64,000 nucleotides of DNA from Aspidiotus rigidus (GCA_035079385.1 JAVHKY010000046.1:1302001-1366000), one strand, 5' to 3'. Counted from the stretch's first letter, positions 43,778 to 56,849 are shown. Translations and numbers: made by a program. Notes: generated by a model not told the origin, from the sequence alone.

Positions 43778-46333
43778 CACGGTACATTATAGAGGTATGG
43801 ACACGAGCGTATTCTCGCTGTGTAAAATGTTGTCCCACATTATGTCGCTGCGCCGTAATGTGTCACTAGATCGCGTTGTAAGTCTTATCGTCAGCAAATA
43901 CATGTACGCTTATGGAAGATTCCTGATTTTTTCGTTTCTTCTTGTAATATCTCGATAAATATAATATTAATGAAAAAATTGAAGAGCAGAAAACTTGTAA
44001 CCTATAAAATTTCCTTTAAAATGAACATTCACTCAGAACATCATATTGAAGGTATAAATGCTAAAAATTAGTTTTAAAATGAGTATCTTTCTAGAACATT
44101 GTATAGAAGGTAGCGATGCTCAGAACTAGTTTGTAAACACGTTCAAGAACCAAATTAGGCCTACTGTTTCTATCTAGCAAAATTTAATCGAGATTCAAGT
44201 GGTACCTAAGTTAGACTTGATGACTCCAAAAAATTGATAGCCAGATAAAATAGAGGTTTCCACCTATTGTTCAAGAGTCAATAATGATTTTGAAAGTATT
44301 TTAGATGTTGGATACAAATTAGGGCGTTTGCCGTTCTTAATTCAAGACTTTGGTTTTGTTATTAGGGAAATTCAGCAGAATTTTATATAAATTTATAAGG
44401 GAAGGACAAATAAACGGCAAACGCTTTTGCAATCAACCTCAAAACTATATTTTTATATTACACTAGCTACCCAACGAATTCAAACTTTTTGAAAATTGCT
44501 GAGCTGAAATTATCTAATTCAAAATGAATTTTGAACGCTGAATTCAATGTCGTTCTCAGTTTTGTGATAGGACGTCTCAATTTTTTGTATTCGCATGAAA
44601 TATTCACGTTTATTCGCAGCGCGTTGTTACAGAGTAGCGTTCCTTCTATCGATAGCCGATACTTCAGGTATCGAGAAGTTTGTGTTACGTTCTGCAACAA
44701 CGCGATGCGAATAAACATGAATATTTCACGCGAATACGAAAAATTGAGAAGCCCTATCAAAAAACTGAGAACGTTATTAAATTCAGCGTTCAAAATTCAT
44801 TTACAATTAGATAATTTCACTGTTTCAGCTCAGCAATTTTTAGGCTGTTGGGATAGTGTTATGAGCTACCTATGTAGCTGAAAAAGTAAATAAACTTACA
44901 AACGTAGGTATTTAATTCAAATCACGGATTCAAATTGAAAAACATACGAGTATAATTTAAAGGAACCTCATTTAGGACATTAAGGTTGTTGTTCACAGAG
45001 CCTGTACAGATTCATGTAAGGTGAACAAATTTTCTTTCTTTCAACCATTGAGTTGGATGAATGAATTCAAAAACTATTTCAGAAGGGTTACCAAAATTTT
45101 GCATTTACTATTCATATTTTTTTTATTTCTTCGCCAGCTATAATTATATCGCATTGAAATTGAAATGAAATGCCAAGTCTTGAGAAGTGTGTTTGAGAAG
45201 AACTCTCAAATTGTAATTGCAAAAAGTTGCAAGGACCAACAATGCCTGATAGAAGAAGAATGAGAATTTTCCTTTTTTGAAGAGTTCTCATGATAAATTG
45301 GATACCAATTATTTACACAGCTAGTTACCGTACTTAATATTTCACGAGATGCTTGCAAATTCCAGAGGCCGTTCCATGTCTACTATATGAAAAGTGGAAG
45401 AGATTTCAAGAGAAGAGAGAGGGTTTTCTACAGGACATATTACAGTCATTTGCTATTTTCCATTCCAGTACCAGTATGTTTCAAATTGGGAAGTAGTTTC
45501 AAATTTCAATTCATCTCTCTTTTTCTTATTCAATGAAGGCTTAGGTACCTACTGTTGTTTTTAGATACGTACCTGAATATTAAAAACAAACCTTTTTTGT
45601 GGCCCTGTGGCGACTAGTTTAATAAGGTATAATAATAAGTAATTCGGTAACAAGTTGCATAGTCTACCTATAAGTATACGTTCAACTTCAATATTTCTTA
45701 TAATTCTTACAATTGAGAAAATTATAATCATTCGATAAAATTCAGAAAAAAAAAATGTAGGTATCGATTTATTCTTAGTTGGAATGTAGCTTAGATTCTT
45801 TCTTCTTCTTTCGCAAAATATTTTTACCATGGCATTTTATTGCAGATGAATTCTTTTTTTCCGCTCAATCAGCGAATTGTAATATTATTTATCACAAATA
45901 CTCAGAAATAAACGTAAACGAAGAAACTCAACGTCCCCCTGTCTTTCTGAAAGAAAAAACGCATTACCAATGCATATCCTGAGTTACATGCGCGCTGGTT
46001 ACAATTGAACCACTGGCATTTCTCATCATTCAATTTAAAACGCAATCACTGTGGCGATCACTAATGATAAGCCCAAAGTCGTTAAAACCTATATAAGAGG
46101 AAATTTTATGGGCTACAACTTTTTTTCTCTCCAATTTTTCGAATAATCGAATATTTGTCGAGATATTATAAAAATAAGAGAACAAATCGTGAATTCTCAA
46201 TAAGCGTATATGTATTTAGCCACATTGATTGACGACAAAGCTTACAACGCGCTCTAGTATCACAATCATGAAACAGCGACAAAACGACGGACAAGATTTC
46301 CGTTTCGTGTCCATACCTCTATAATGTACCGTG
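43778..46333. mobile_element. 2.56-kb DNA transposon-like element, copy 2, both ends present
   Basis: Both termini read CACGGTACATTATAGAGG and GTATGGACACGA inward; similarity between the two ends continues loosely for about 150 bp (GCGTTGTAAG, AAATACAT.TACGCTTAT). Flanks ATGGTACG (43770-43777) and ATGGTATG (46334-46341) match at 7 of 8. 44110-46333 is nearly identical to 14723-16946. No transposase was recognised, so it is non-autonomous. Superfamily not assigned; 8-bp TSD allows hAT or P-like. Confidence 0.75.
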
Positions 46334-46419
46334 ATGGTATGTATCATGTTTTCGTCGAGCTTCCAAAAACTTCCGTATAGCAGCGACTCTTTCGATCACT
46401 TATGCGAATCGGTATCATT

Positions 46420-46800
46420 TTGTACAACTGAAATAGCGCGCTCTATCTATGCGTCCACGGAACCTTCAAAAACAAGCGTTTCCGTCCCTCCTCAAAGCTT
46501 AGACCATACAACAGATAGACCAAGCATAGTAACAAATCTTTGAACGTGGGACATGATAAGAATACACATGAGAAAATAAGGGGGACTGGACCTTGCTTAC
46601 AAGTTACTTGAGCGGCGCGGGTGTACGGTGCATTTCACTGCTCCACGCGTTCACCCGCGTTGCCTTCATTGAGGTCTAGTCCCCCTTATTTTCTTATCAT
46701 GTCTTCTGTTCAACGCGTTTTATGGCCAATGCTCTGTCTATCTGTTGTATGGTCTGAGCCTCAAAGCTCAAGAGCCTCAGTCTGTCTTTTACCTTTGTTA
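46420..46800. repeat. Foldback with GGGGGACT stem
   Basis: GACATGATAAGAA...AAAATAAGGGGGACT on the left is mirrored by AGTCCCCCTTATTTTCTTATC on the right. Outside it, AGACCATACAACAGATAGAC mirrors GTCTATCTGTTGTATGGTCT. The left stem has a 10-bp interruption (TACACATGAG). Confidence 0.65.
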
Positions 46801-47840
46801 CCACTACTAAAGCATCTAGAACACCCAAGTATTGACATACGTCATTTTGACTCCTAGAAAGAATGTACTCCCATAAGAGCCCATGTTAAATTTGTGATTT
46901 TCAAGAAAGGATTCCTCGAGAACGGCTCGACAGATTTTCTTGAAATGAACGTCATTAGAAAGGAAATTTTATGTAGGATAAATCATTTTCTCTCCTTTTT
47001 CACCCCCCGAAGCTCATTTTCCGAGTTATTTATTGATAAATGGTACGAGGTTTTCCAAGAAAATGTTCTAGATGCTACATGAGCGTGGTAATTGTTGGTT
47101 CACTGATTACAAACCTCCGACTTCTTTCCCCCTCCAAACGTCGTTTCGTTCACTCGGTTGTCCTTTCACGCTCGTCTTTCGCGCACTTTCACGGAAAACC
47201 TTGTACCATTTCTGCCCTACAAAGTTGAATTGATGTCTATGCGAAAACAAGGATCACCGAGACGAGGCGTTCGGATCAATGAGCTGTATGTGTGTTGGTA
47301 ACGAAGCTTCGTATTCACACACCACTACTATCACAGTCGATTGCATCAGTTCATATATGTCCCTTTTTTGGACGTATATGCATCGCGAGGTGAAGAATGT
47401 ACCGCATCTGAAGATTGAGCACTTATTGAAGAAAATTATTATAATCATCGAATTCTGCGTTGAAAATTGCTATGAGTGAGCAATTTATGCGATCTTAATA
47501 TCTTTCGAATACATTTTTATATTCTTTTTGATACTTTTCCATGATCGTTGTTTTCGCATATACGGCAATTCAACTTTGTACGGCAGATTTATCAATCAAT
47601 AACTCGGAAAATGAGCTTCGGGGGGTGAAAAAGAAGAGATGAAGATGATTTATTCTACATAAAATTACCTTTCTAATGACGTTAATTTCAAGATAATCTA
47701 TCGAGTCGTTCTCGAGTAATCCTTTCTTGAAAATCACGAATTTAACATGGGCTTTTTTGGAAGTACGTTCTTTGTAGGAGTCAAAATGGCGTATGTCAAT
47801 ACTTGGGTGTTCTAGTAGATGCTCTACCACTACCCTGCCA
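46800..47840. repeat. Inverted repeat, arms of about 250 bp
   Basis: 46800-47040 (CTAGAACACCCAAGTATTGACATACG ... GAAGCTCATTTTCCGAGTTATT) is answered by 47580-47830. Between the arms lie sequences with CCGTACAAAGTTGAATTG ends, also seen at 38240 and 49190. Confidence 0.65.
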
Positions 47841-47960
47841 TACAAAGTGAGATTGGCGTATATCGGAAATACAAATCTAGAAAAATGTATCTTCTGGCGG
47901 ATTTACCTACGAGTGTGTGCGTGTGTGCTACGTCTGTGAAATCATTTGAAAATCAAAAGT

Positions 47961-48248
47961 GGATATAAGGCGATGTCGCGACGCTCACTGAGGGCTCCGT
48001 GCAATGTATTTGTTTATGGATGAAAATCAGAAAATATTTTCAACAAAGTAGATATTTGAGAGTGGTCGCAAATTAAAGAAAATTTTAATCTCTACAACTT
48101 TCATTCTTATGATTTTTTTCGTAGAAATTCCTTTTAAGAATATATTTGAAAAAGAAAACTTCAAATTGTAATGTTGCGTAAATGCACACTGATAACACAA
48201 ACCCTCAGTGAGCGTTCGCGTCGGTTCGCAACATCGCCTTATACGTCC
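47961..48248. repeat. MITE with GGATATAAGGCGATGT ends
   Basis: Left GGATATAAGGCGATGTCGCG, right (reverse complement) GGACGTATAAGGCGATGTTG; CGCTCACTGAGGG is shared inside both. The right flank is a longer imperfect mirror to about 48300. Confidence 0.65.
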
Positions 48249-48319
48249 TATTAAGGGACTGAGTCCTATTCCTTTGTCGGCAAATGGGACGTATTATATC
48301 CACGGTTATTATCCCAAAT

Positions 48320-48581
48320 CATTGACTATACATTAATCAGACGTGCAGTCCCATTGTTATAAACGGTGTCGTTTTGCTGGAAACGACAACGTGAGTGCGC
48401 TGCGTGTTAACCGGTAGAGTAAAAGAGAAAAAGCATCGCTGAACATCGGTCCCTCTCTGTTACACCCACCTCTTAACATCTGGCGCGATCTGTTATTCGT
48501 TTCCAACGTAATCCAAGAAATCGACACCGTTTATAACAATAGGACTGTATGTCTGGGTTACAAAGTAATATATAGTCAATG
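48320..48581 (+). repeat. MITE, CATTGACTATA family, 7-bp TSD
   Basis: Exact CCCAAAT on both sides (48313-48319, 48582-48588). Sequence as 17291-17550, including GTGAGTGCGCTGCGTG. Confidence 0.85.
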
Positions 48582-48606
48582 CCCAAATCCACTTACCTGA
48601 TTATTA

Positions 48607-48895
48607 TTCGCATGAGGACACAAAGTAGGCGCCCTCTATGAAAACTGTGGTGGCCATTTTCGGAAGCTGCCTGAAAAGAGGATGTTACAGAAAATTGTTG
48701 AAATCTTAATTTTTTCTTCTTTTAGGTTATTCTATGAATGAAAATAATAAAAAAATGCTCTTACTACTTTTTTGTATTTTTCAATATTGACAAAGATACA
48801 GCCCGTTTTAGTTTTATACAGGTTTATGGCAATTTTTGCCGAATTTCCTTTTCGGGCAAGACTCTAGCGCACCTACAGTTGTGTCCTCATGCGAA
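48607..48895. repeat. MITE with TTCGCATGAGGACACA ends, TA target
   Basis: Right end TGTGTCCTCATGCGAA mirrors the left; TA at 48605-48606 and 48896-48897. Confidence 0.75.
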
Positions 48896-48897
48896 TA

Positions 48898-49026
48898 CTC
48901 TGTCCGCAAATAGAATGGGTCGCGTAAACAAACCCGCGAACCGCTTCCTCGCATCGTAATCAATTTTTTTCGCATGAAAGCGGGTCGCGGGTTTGTTGAC
49001 GTGACCCATTCTATTTGCGGACAGAG
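48898..49026. repeat. Near-palindromic MITE with CTCTGTCCGCAAATAG ends, TA target
   Basis: Arms mirror over about 60 bp (GAATGGGTCGCGT...ACGTGACCCATTC). TA at 48896-48897, shared with the previous MITE, and at 49027-49028. Confidence 0.8.
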
Positions 49027-49450
49027 TATAGTGAATAGCCGTCAACAAAAATTTAAAACGACCATCGGATTCTTAGATAAAAATATTAGAAATTGTGAAA
49101 TTTGCAGAATTGTAGAAAAATTTTATTGTTCTTTTTGATAGCAATATATCATTCTCCGAATCGTTGTTTTGGACTTTGTACGGCAGTACCAGTGACTGTT
49201 TGTTACTCCTTTGACTATATGTATAGTACTTCTTCGCTCCTTTGACTATATAGTGCAAAGTACTATATGTATAGTCAAAGTGTTTCTCTCATGTCTGTGC
49301 TCTCATGGTATTCGTCCTGCAATTTGATAAAAAATGTACTCTTTGTTACGCTACTTCCACATTATGACTAGGTGCCACTAATCCATAATACCGAAAAGAC
49401 AATATTTTCGATCATTTTGAAAATATTTGGAGATTCCTTCCTTCAAAAAT

Positions 49451-51693
49451 ATGTGGGAGGACACAGAGATCAAATTTGACCTCTCTTTCAGGTAATCATC
49501 TTCTCTTTGGTATCTCCTCAATAATTAGATACACGAAATTTCATTGTACTTCTCAAACGTGACTATTTCAGTCAAATGGAAATGCACAAAGGTGAACGAA
49601 TCGTAGATAAATTGGACTTCGTCGAAGACACGAAAGGTAATAACGGTGATAGAGGAAGGTTACTGGTAACCAGTCTGAGATTGATATGGCATTCGTTGAC
49701 GACGACTCGTATAAGTTTATGTGAGTCATTTTACGTGATAATCGAGATTTGATATATATAAACTAAGTACTTACTGCGACCGTTCACTCAAAATTTCCGA
49801 ATCCACGAAATTTGAATTATCCTAGTATTGTCGTACAACCCTAGAGAACCTAAGAGCAACGCCAGAGTTCAATAAAGAGCCAACGATCGTTGAAGTTCAA
49901 GTTTGAACTCATTTTTTAGTGGCCTTTCGTTGTCTCCACCAAGCGTGTGAAGCTAGTCGTGAAGAAAAAGTTGAATTGTTTTCTATCTTCTTTTCATCAG
50001 TGACTTTGTAATATAATATTTTCCCACTCAAGATTTCAAGTTTTCAATTTTGACACAATTGTATTCTGTTGTGTGTCTCATTTGCATTCTTTTTCTTCAA
50101 AATAATAAAATGATGAATGAAATGATCACTGTCGTTGAAAAATGAACTGGTGTATTAGCTGAAGTTTCAATCGAAAATATTGCAGAATTCTATGGATGAG
50201 AGGATAATATGATTTTCTAATCCTTCTGATGACGTTGATATCAATTTATCAAGAAGAAAAACTCATGAACTATCCCGAAAAATTGTTCAGTAGACCCTTG
50301 CGGTTTTCTCTCCATCTCGCGTTCCGTATCTGGCGAATCTGTCGTCAAATAAGAATGTCACGCTGTTGCACGTATGCTCTAGGGTTCATTTTTCACGTGA
50401 TATTGTTGGTCCACACTTCGCAGTGTAGTCTTATGGTCGCAGTTGTTGAAGAACTTGTAAATCTTCGAGTACAATATCTTCGTGTAAAACTTTTAAATTT
50501 CAACAGCTATTGGGTACAGTTCTATCCAGGATATTTCAACAAAAGTTGTCAATTCCGTGAGTAACATTCTGAATTGTTGGTTCATGAAAAGAAAAGTATT
50601 TTTTATGTAAATTTTATGCACTCATCACACCGCAGAGGTTGAATTTTTACTCACTCTTTTAGTCAGAATTGAATGTCTCCGTTTTTTACAATAGAGATTG
50701 AAAGGTTTGACCGAAGCTCTCCATGTCATTACAAGGTTCAACGGTTGCCGTTACGAATTTATTTTCACAAACCTGCTTCCAGGAGACTCGCGACACTTCA
50801 CATCAGTTATGGGAGTTTACAAGTAATGATCTTCAAAATTTCCGTCCCTGAATAATTTTTTATCTTCAGAGGATCCCATTTTATAGAGCATATCAGTCCT
50901 CCCGAATCTACCGTGAACTCAAACTCAGGGGAGCGATTGTGAATAACAAACAATTGAACATTCTTGAAAAAGAAACTATATATTTCACCGTGAATGGAGT
51001 ATGGAATTTATCGAGCGATCAAGGTAATCTAGGCACATTCATAGCAACTAGTGTACGAATGGTATGGTTCGCCGACATGAATGAAACTTTCAATGTTTCT
51101 CTACCTTATATTCAAATAGGATCGGTTAGCGCTTCTCATCATTCTCAAAATTTTTTGCAATAAATCATACGATATTAATAACAACTATTATAGATCAAAG
51201 TTCGCGAATCAAGATTTGGGTTGGCATTGGTCGTTGAAAGTTCACTTGGCAGCGGTGGATATGTACTTGGTTTTCGAATTGATCCCGTCGAACACCTTCA
51301 TAAGATAGCAAGTGATTTACAGAAATTGTGTCTTACTCATTGCGAGCATCCAGAATTTGGCGTCTATTATACCTTAACGACTACGGTATTTATTTGAATA
51401 ATGAATTTTCATTTTTGTAATAAGCTAACTATTTTTCAATGTGAACGATCTCTTTGCAGCCTCTTTTTTCCAAACGACCACCTATTATACCGAACGATAC
51501 AATAGAATTTGACGAAATTGTTAATGATATGTCAAATACGCTGGTCACGTACAGCTTAGATCTAATGGAAGAAAATACTAAAAGACCTGTACATTGTCCA
51601 GAATTGGGCCTCGCTGTCGAAAAACTGAAGGATGGATACTCCATACAAAATTTATGGGAAGTTTTACCTTCACAAATAAAATCCATAAATTAA
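49451..51693 (+). CDS. BBS5: BBS5, Bardet-Biedl syndrome 5 protein (BBSome subunit), complete
   Basis: Seven coding exons with GT/AG borders: 49451-49491, 49572-49720, 50507-50556, 50695-50822, 50887-51124, 51194-51385, 51460-51693; 1032 nt, 343 residues (human about 341). Markers along it: [114 protein letters not shown] and [20 protein letters not shown]. It has the two PH-like domains of the BBS5 family (about 20-140 and 150-270), which bind phosphoinositides; the BBSome moves membrane proteins into and out of cilia. Phases close at every junction with no stop. The start is the ATG in the exon aligning with the family's LWED block; an upstream non-coding exon is possible. Largest intron 786 bp. 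Confidence 0.95.
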
Positions 51694-53054
51694 TATTATT
51701 CCGTCACCAACAAGATGATTCGATATTTCTAAAATATTTTTAACTCGCTGAAATCTTCAAGAAATTTGGAACCCTCTCAATGATTACGTCGCGTTCAAAA
51801 TGAGCAGGAATTCACGGGTTTGTCGTTTTCGTATTTCCTATTTGTCAATGTGTGAATACGTTTCAACTTTTTCAGGCTGTAAGATTTAATTTTCCTTCAG
51901 AAATCAGAATGCTTATTCGTTCATCAATGTAGAAAACTTTGTACTCCTGAGATAATAAACAGAATTTGGCTCATTCATCTTTTCGATTACTAAAAAACTG
52001 ACGAGATGACGTTCAGATACATCGTCGGTATCATCTTCACAAGTAACTGAAATTAAAAGTACAGCACTTTTCCAAATATAAGCCACACTTCTTTTTCAGA
52101 TTCTTGAACCGTGAAAAATGAGATCCGGCCTGTATGCTAGTCGGATTTACGTATCAGAGATTACAGTCCGACAACCACTTATATGATAAAAAAGTTCTTC
52201 GATGGATTCAACTACAAGAGTGCGCTGCGTGTTGAGATGTGGGTGTAAACGAGAATACTAAAGATTGAGCGACGAAGCAATTTACCTTAATCACGTCATA
52301 ATTAATCAAGTTTAGAACAACAGAGTAACTCTGAAGATTAATAACTTTGAAAAATATGAAGATTGAAGGTTTCTTTCGTACAAATGAAGAGTTAGGGAGG
52401 GGGAGCATTTGGCCATCAGAGTTACTAAAGCTATTCGATGAATCAGCAGTTACGAGTGAGAGAAGAAATCCTCATTGTATACAATTTCTATAATAATTTA
52501 GAAGCAGAATTTTACCTCCATCCCTATCAAGCCCGCAGGCTAAATCCATTCATAGAGAAAATTTTATATCTTTTGGAGAGATCAAGCTTTTCTGCTAAAT
52601 AAACCGGCAGTTTTTTCTTTTAGCGTAATCATGAGCGACTCGTGAAGTACACTTACTGCCCAGATTTTCACGATGGAAACAGTAAATGAATTTTACGTGT
52701 GGTTACTGCACACTTTTGCGAACCATTTCTGTAGAACTTGTAAAAATACAAACCTGTGCAAGTGGACTTGACGAGTGTAACGAAATAGGATTATTTACTT
52801 TTGTGCCGCAATCGAATATTACCAATATTTTTTTTAATTAAATTGTGTTTTTGACTAGAGGAGCTTAGTCCCTCTCCCTTGGCAGTAGGTCCGAGACGTT
52901 GATACGTGCGCAATAAGTATGAAATACTTTGACATATAAAATAAAACTAATATCTTTCTTTGAACAGCACGAGAGCTGATCAAATGTTACGGATCTGATT
53001 ATCTCCAAAACTTCCTCCAAATAGTGGAAGACCTATCTAAGACTTCAATGCGTA
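51694..53054. other. 3' flank of BBS5, no gene seen
   Basis: AT-rich DNA containing the probable BBS5 3' UTR (AATAAT- and ATAAA-like words near 51890-51960). A short patch GAGTGCGCTGCGTGTTGAG near 52220 resembles the interior of the CATTGACTATA MITEs. It ends at the gypsy target site TACA (53055-53058). Confidence 0.4.
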
Positions 53055-53058
53055 TACA

Positions 53059-53325
53059 TATAAGTTCGTAATGAACAAAAATGAAAACTTCGATGATGCA
53101 CGTAAATTTTATTTCAATAATTAGCGAATCGATACGAAGCTTTCGACGACGCGACAAGAACTGGACATAATTATTAGGAAGTACCTAAGAGTGATACAAC
53201 CACGTACACGTTTATACGTGCATCAATGAACAATATGCAATTTTAATTAAAAAACTAGATAAGCGATAACGGTATGGTATGGCCTGAAATACGGTCGCAG
53301 TGGCGAGCGGAACTTCAATCTTACA
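53059..53325 (-). repeat. Gypsy 3' LTR
   Basis: Same length as the 5' LTR and colinear with it; followed inward by the polypurine tract (53326-53335 on the plus strand, TCCCCTCACC). Confidence 0.9.
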
Positions 53326-53339
53326 TCCCCTCACCGAGA

Positions 53340-53838
53340 GAGCAACAAAGACCCAAATTTCAGAGATACCTTTATCCTAAGGAAATATCCTAATAAGAGG
53401 TCAAGGAAGTAAATGGAAATAGTTTATTTACTAATATGATAAAGACGCTGTTTTTTTTGTTTATTGCCCACGTCAATAAAGAAGAGATTATTTGATACTT
53501 TTTTTGAGATTGGATAGGGACCAATTCTTACCTCATCTAACTTTGCGCGATTTAGCTTATTTCCATTTTCTATGAATACGAGGTCCCCTTCGGAGAAATT
53601 ATATTTGGTAGACGACTTGTCTAGATAATTTTTATTTCTATTATGATCAATTATAGAGAATTTTGGAAAGCTATTTTTCTATCCCGAATATGATTGCTTG
53701 GTTTTTGCAATTCATGCGGTAGTATTGAATTCATTTTACCATACATGAGGTAGCTTGGTGCGAATTTTGTTACACTGTGAGGCGTGTCATTATATTCTTT
53801 TATACATTGGTGAGCAATATTTACCCAACTCTTTTTTT
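53340..53838 (-). pseudogene. Gypsy integrase C-terminal part
   Basis: Minus strand reads KKSWVNIAHQCIKEYNDTPH and FAPSYLMYGKMNSILP, then GPYPISKKVSNNLFFIDVG, the GPY/F module of gypsy integrases. It continues the frame broken at about 56850 by the Penelope-like insertion. One stop lies within the linker. Confidence 0.8.
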
Positions 53839-54525
53839 ACCGACTTTTCTAACTAGAAAAGTGAGGTATTACACCCGTAGCAAGGTCAACAGGGGGAGTG
53901 GGCAATGAACTTTCTCGACGTTTTAGGGGTCCTAGATCACAACTAGCATAAAAAAAATTTCAGGTTTCCTTATATATATTTATATTTATATATAAGATTT
54001 TTTTGTCCGCGGAACTCCTCCGAAACTACCCGATGGATTTCTTTGTAACTTAGCCATATTGTAGTATTATATCTGAAGATGTGCACCTGCAATTTTTTTG
54101 AGAATCGGATGAATAGTTCTCGAGAAATTTTCAATTTGTTGAGAAATTTTGCAGTATTTCGAGTGCCTTTTTGTCCGCGTAACTCCTCCGAAACTACCCG
54201 ATGGATTTTTTTGTAACTCGGCCATATTATAGTATTATATTTGAAGAGGTGCACCTGCATTTTTTTTGAGGATCGGATGAGTAGTTCTCGAGAAATTTTC
54301 ACTTTTTTTGAAAAATTTTTCACTATTACAAGTAGCTTCTTACAAATAGCTGCGAGTAGCTGCTTAGTGCTTACGTTAGGAGAAGCGGATTTTCCTATAC
54401 GTTTACCACTTTCCTTATCGTTTACCACTTTCGTTATCAGTACGTGTATTGTGATGAAGAACCTTTCATCATTCGACAGGTTCATTCTTTGTTCATTCTT
54501 TACCAAGGGTTCATTGGATTTTATT

Positions 54526-55683
54526 AGGTTCGTGCTCTTCGAGCAAAGAACCTATTGCAATCGCTTTTTTTCAAGATCAGCCTCATCAGAACCAGATGAC
54601 GGCGTGAGTTGATGATGAGGTGAGCAGGCTAGATTTGGTCCAACTGTGTGCCACAGATGTTGGTACAGTGATACCAAATATTTTCAACAGATTTATCAAA
54701 AGTGAGAGGTGTGGCGAAAATATGATTCAGATGATAACGAATAAATTTTTATTTTGTGAACTGTATAGCCCGTTCCTATAGTAATATTTGTTTTCTTCTT
54801 TGATTGAAGATGAAACGGCCGATCGAGAAGACGAGAAAGGAGTGTACAGAAACACTTATTATTCGTAAATCGGCGAATTCTACATTTGTTCATTGTGTGC
54901 AGTTATAGTAAAGCTGATAGAATTTAAGAACGAAACTATGGAACTGTGTTTGAAACGAAAACATACTTTATGAGAGAAACTGTGGAATCATTTATCGAAT
55001 GGCTGGTAGTTTGAGAACGCATTATTATATTGTTTTTGGTCAGTACATAAGCAATGAGAAGCTATTGAAATTGATTTTGATCAGACAAATATGAGTGATA
55101 GTAGATGACGATTTCGAAACTTATTGGTTCGTGTATCGGTAGCTAGTGTGTATTGTGTTTCGAGTCATCCAAGTTTCAAATTAGGCCTACATCATGATAA
55201 AATGAATTCTCGAAAGATATTAGTATTATTAGAAAAAAAAAATTTTTTTAATAATATAGATTCTGCCATAGGAGTAAGTACCTATAAAAAGTGACGGATT
55301 GCTTTTCTTCAGCCTTCCAATCATCGTTCACAGATATTGTTTACGCATCTTTCGATTTGCGATGCAATATATCGATTCATAAGTGGATTGTTTTACGAAG
55401 TTTTACAATAATATTCCCTATTCATTCTAGAGAAAAGTAGTTTTTGCGTGAGGAAGTAGAGGAGTGTTTTCGTATTGCGTTTTATTCACAATATTAATGT
55501 CTAGTTACTACAGTCTGTTCCACGAGAGTTTGGTATTATAAACGATAGGCAACCCACGTCACTCACGCTTATTTTACGTTACGGAATGCGAATGGAATGC
55601 GGGTTCCCCGTGATTTATAATACCAAACTCTCGTGGAACAGACTGTAGGCACGAACCTCTTCCAGCCTGGTACAGGGTGCTTG
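54526..55683. mobile_element. Helentron-like element, copy 2, with empty-site proof
   Basis: It starts AGGTTCGTGCTCTTCGAGC and ends GCACGAACCTCTTCCAGCC, a hairpin and GTGCTTG. The paralogue at 32041-32070 reads TTTTATT directly into TTCGATG with no insert, so insertion was between T and T. Shares both termini with 20184-22775. No ORF. Confidence 0.75.
55511..55645. repeat. MITE inside the Helentron, TA target
   Basis: Arms CAGTCTGTTCCACGAGAG and TTTGGTATTATAAA are exactly mirrored at the right; TA on both sides (55509-55510, 55646-55647). Confidence 0.8.
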
Positions 55684-56849
55684 TTTCCGATGAAACCTTT
55701 TCATTCAAATTTGGTACACTTGTATCTCGCTTCCCACAGCCCCTAGAGCATTGAATTTTGTTTTGTCAAATTTTATTTGTTTTGTTAAATTTATTTTTGA
55801 ACCGGTAGTGGCAATGGCGGGTTGTTCATTTTTCTAGCTATTTTTCATTATTATTAGTCATACTCGATAGTGAAAACCTTGAGTTTGAATGATTAAGTAC
55901 ACTTTTTTAATCTTCAAGTGTGCTGATGCGAGACTACCTGAGTGATTTCACTCTTAATTAATAATTGATTTATTTGTCATTTTTTCATGTATGAGTACAT
56001 AATTAATAGTGGTTCATAGTTGATTTGAGGTGTCTCAAGAGATGGAAAGATTGTTTTCAATTTGGACTGGCTTTTTTGAGTGAGATTTGAGATTAGACTA
56101 ACGAGTAAACCAGGCTTGGGTGCTATATATTTTTACTGAATTTTCTAGTTAGAAAAGTGAGGTATTTTGTTAATACGTTTGGAATGGTTGAAGCGTGAGG
56201 GAAGGAATGAGGGGTTGACTATTGGGTGATTGGTTGCTTCTTTCGTTTCGACATCGATTTTCTTAGTTTTTCTGGATCTCGTGGTAGCTGGATTCCCAGA
56301 TGAAGAATTTTGGGGTGGAGTGTGCATAGAAAATGGTGATATGATAGCGTGAATGCAATTTATGAGTGCACGAGAGGAATAGCAGCTGGAGATAGCTTTA
56401 AGAGATGCCAGGAATTGGAAGCGATAAAGAATTGAACCACTCATCCTAATATACAGTATACTAGACTAATAATATGCTAAGAATAACGTATGGGAAAAAA
56501 TGATTGTAGAGCTCTTTTTTATTAGAAACAACTGTTATAGCCTCGTAGCAGTTTGGACAGGGGGAGTGGTTTTTCTGGAGACGTGTTGTAGGTTTCAGAT
56601 GACTCTTAGCCTAAATTATAACAAAATTCAGGTTTCCTTATTGGATTATAGGTATTTTTACTCTGTTATCTGTTGATGTGACATCGTAGTGATAGAATTT
56701 ATAAACTGAGTTTTATTGTTTATTCTACAAATGTTTGACAGGTCATTGGTATTTAATTTAAAGAGAGGGAGTGACTCTATCAATGTTTTTTGCATTGTGG
56801 GAAGAAAAGTTGTGTACTACTCACGCGACTGCGTGAGTGTTTTTTTATT

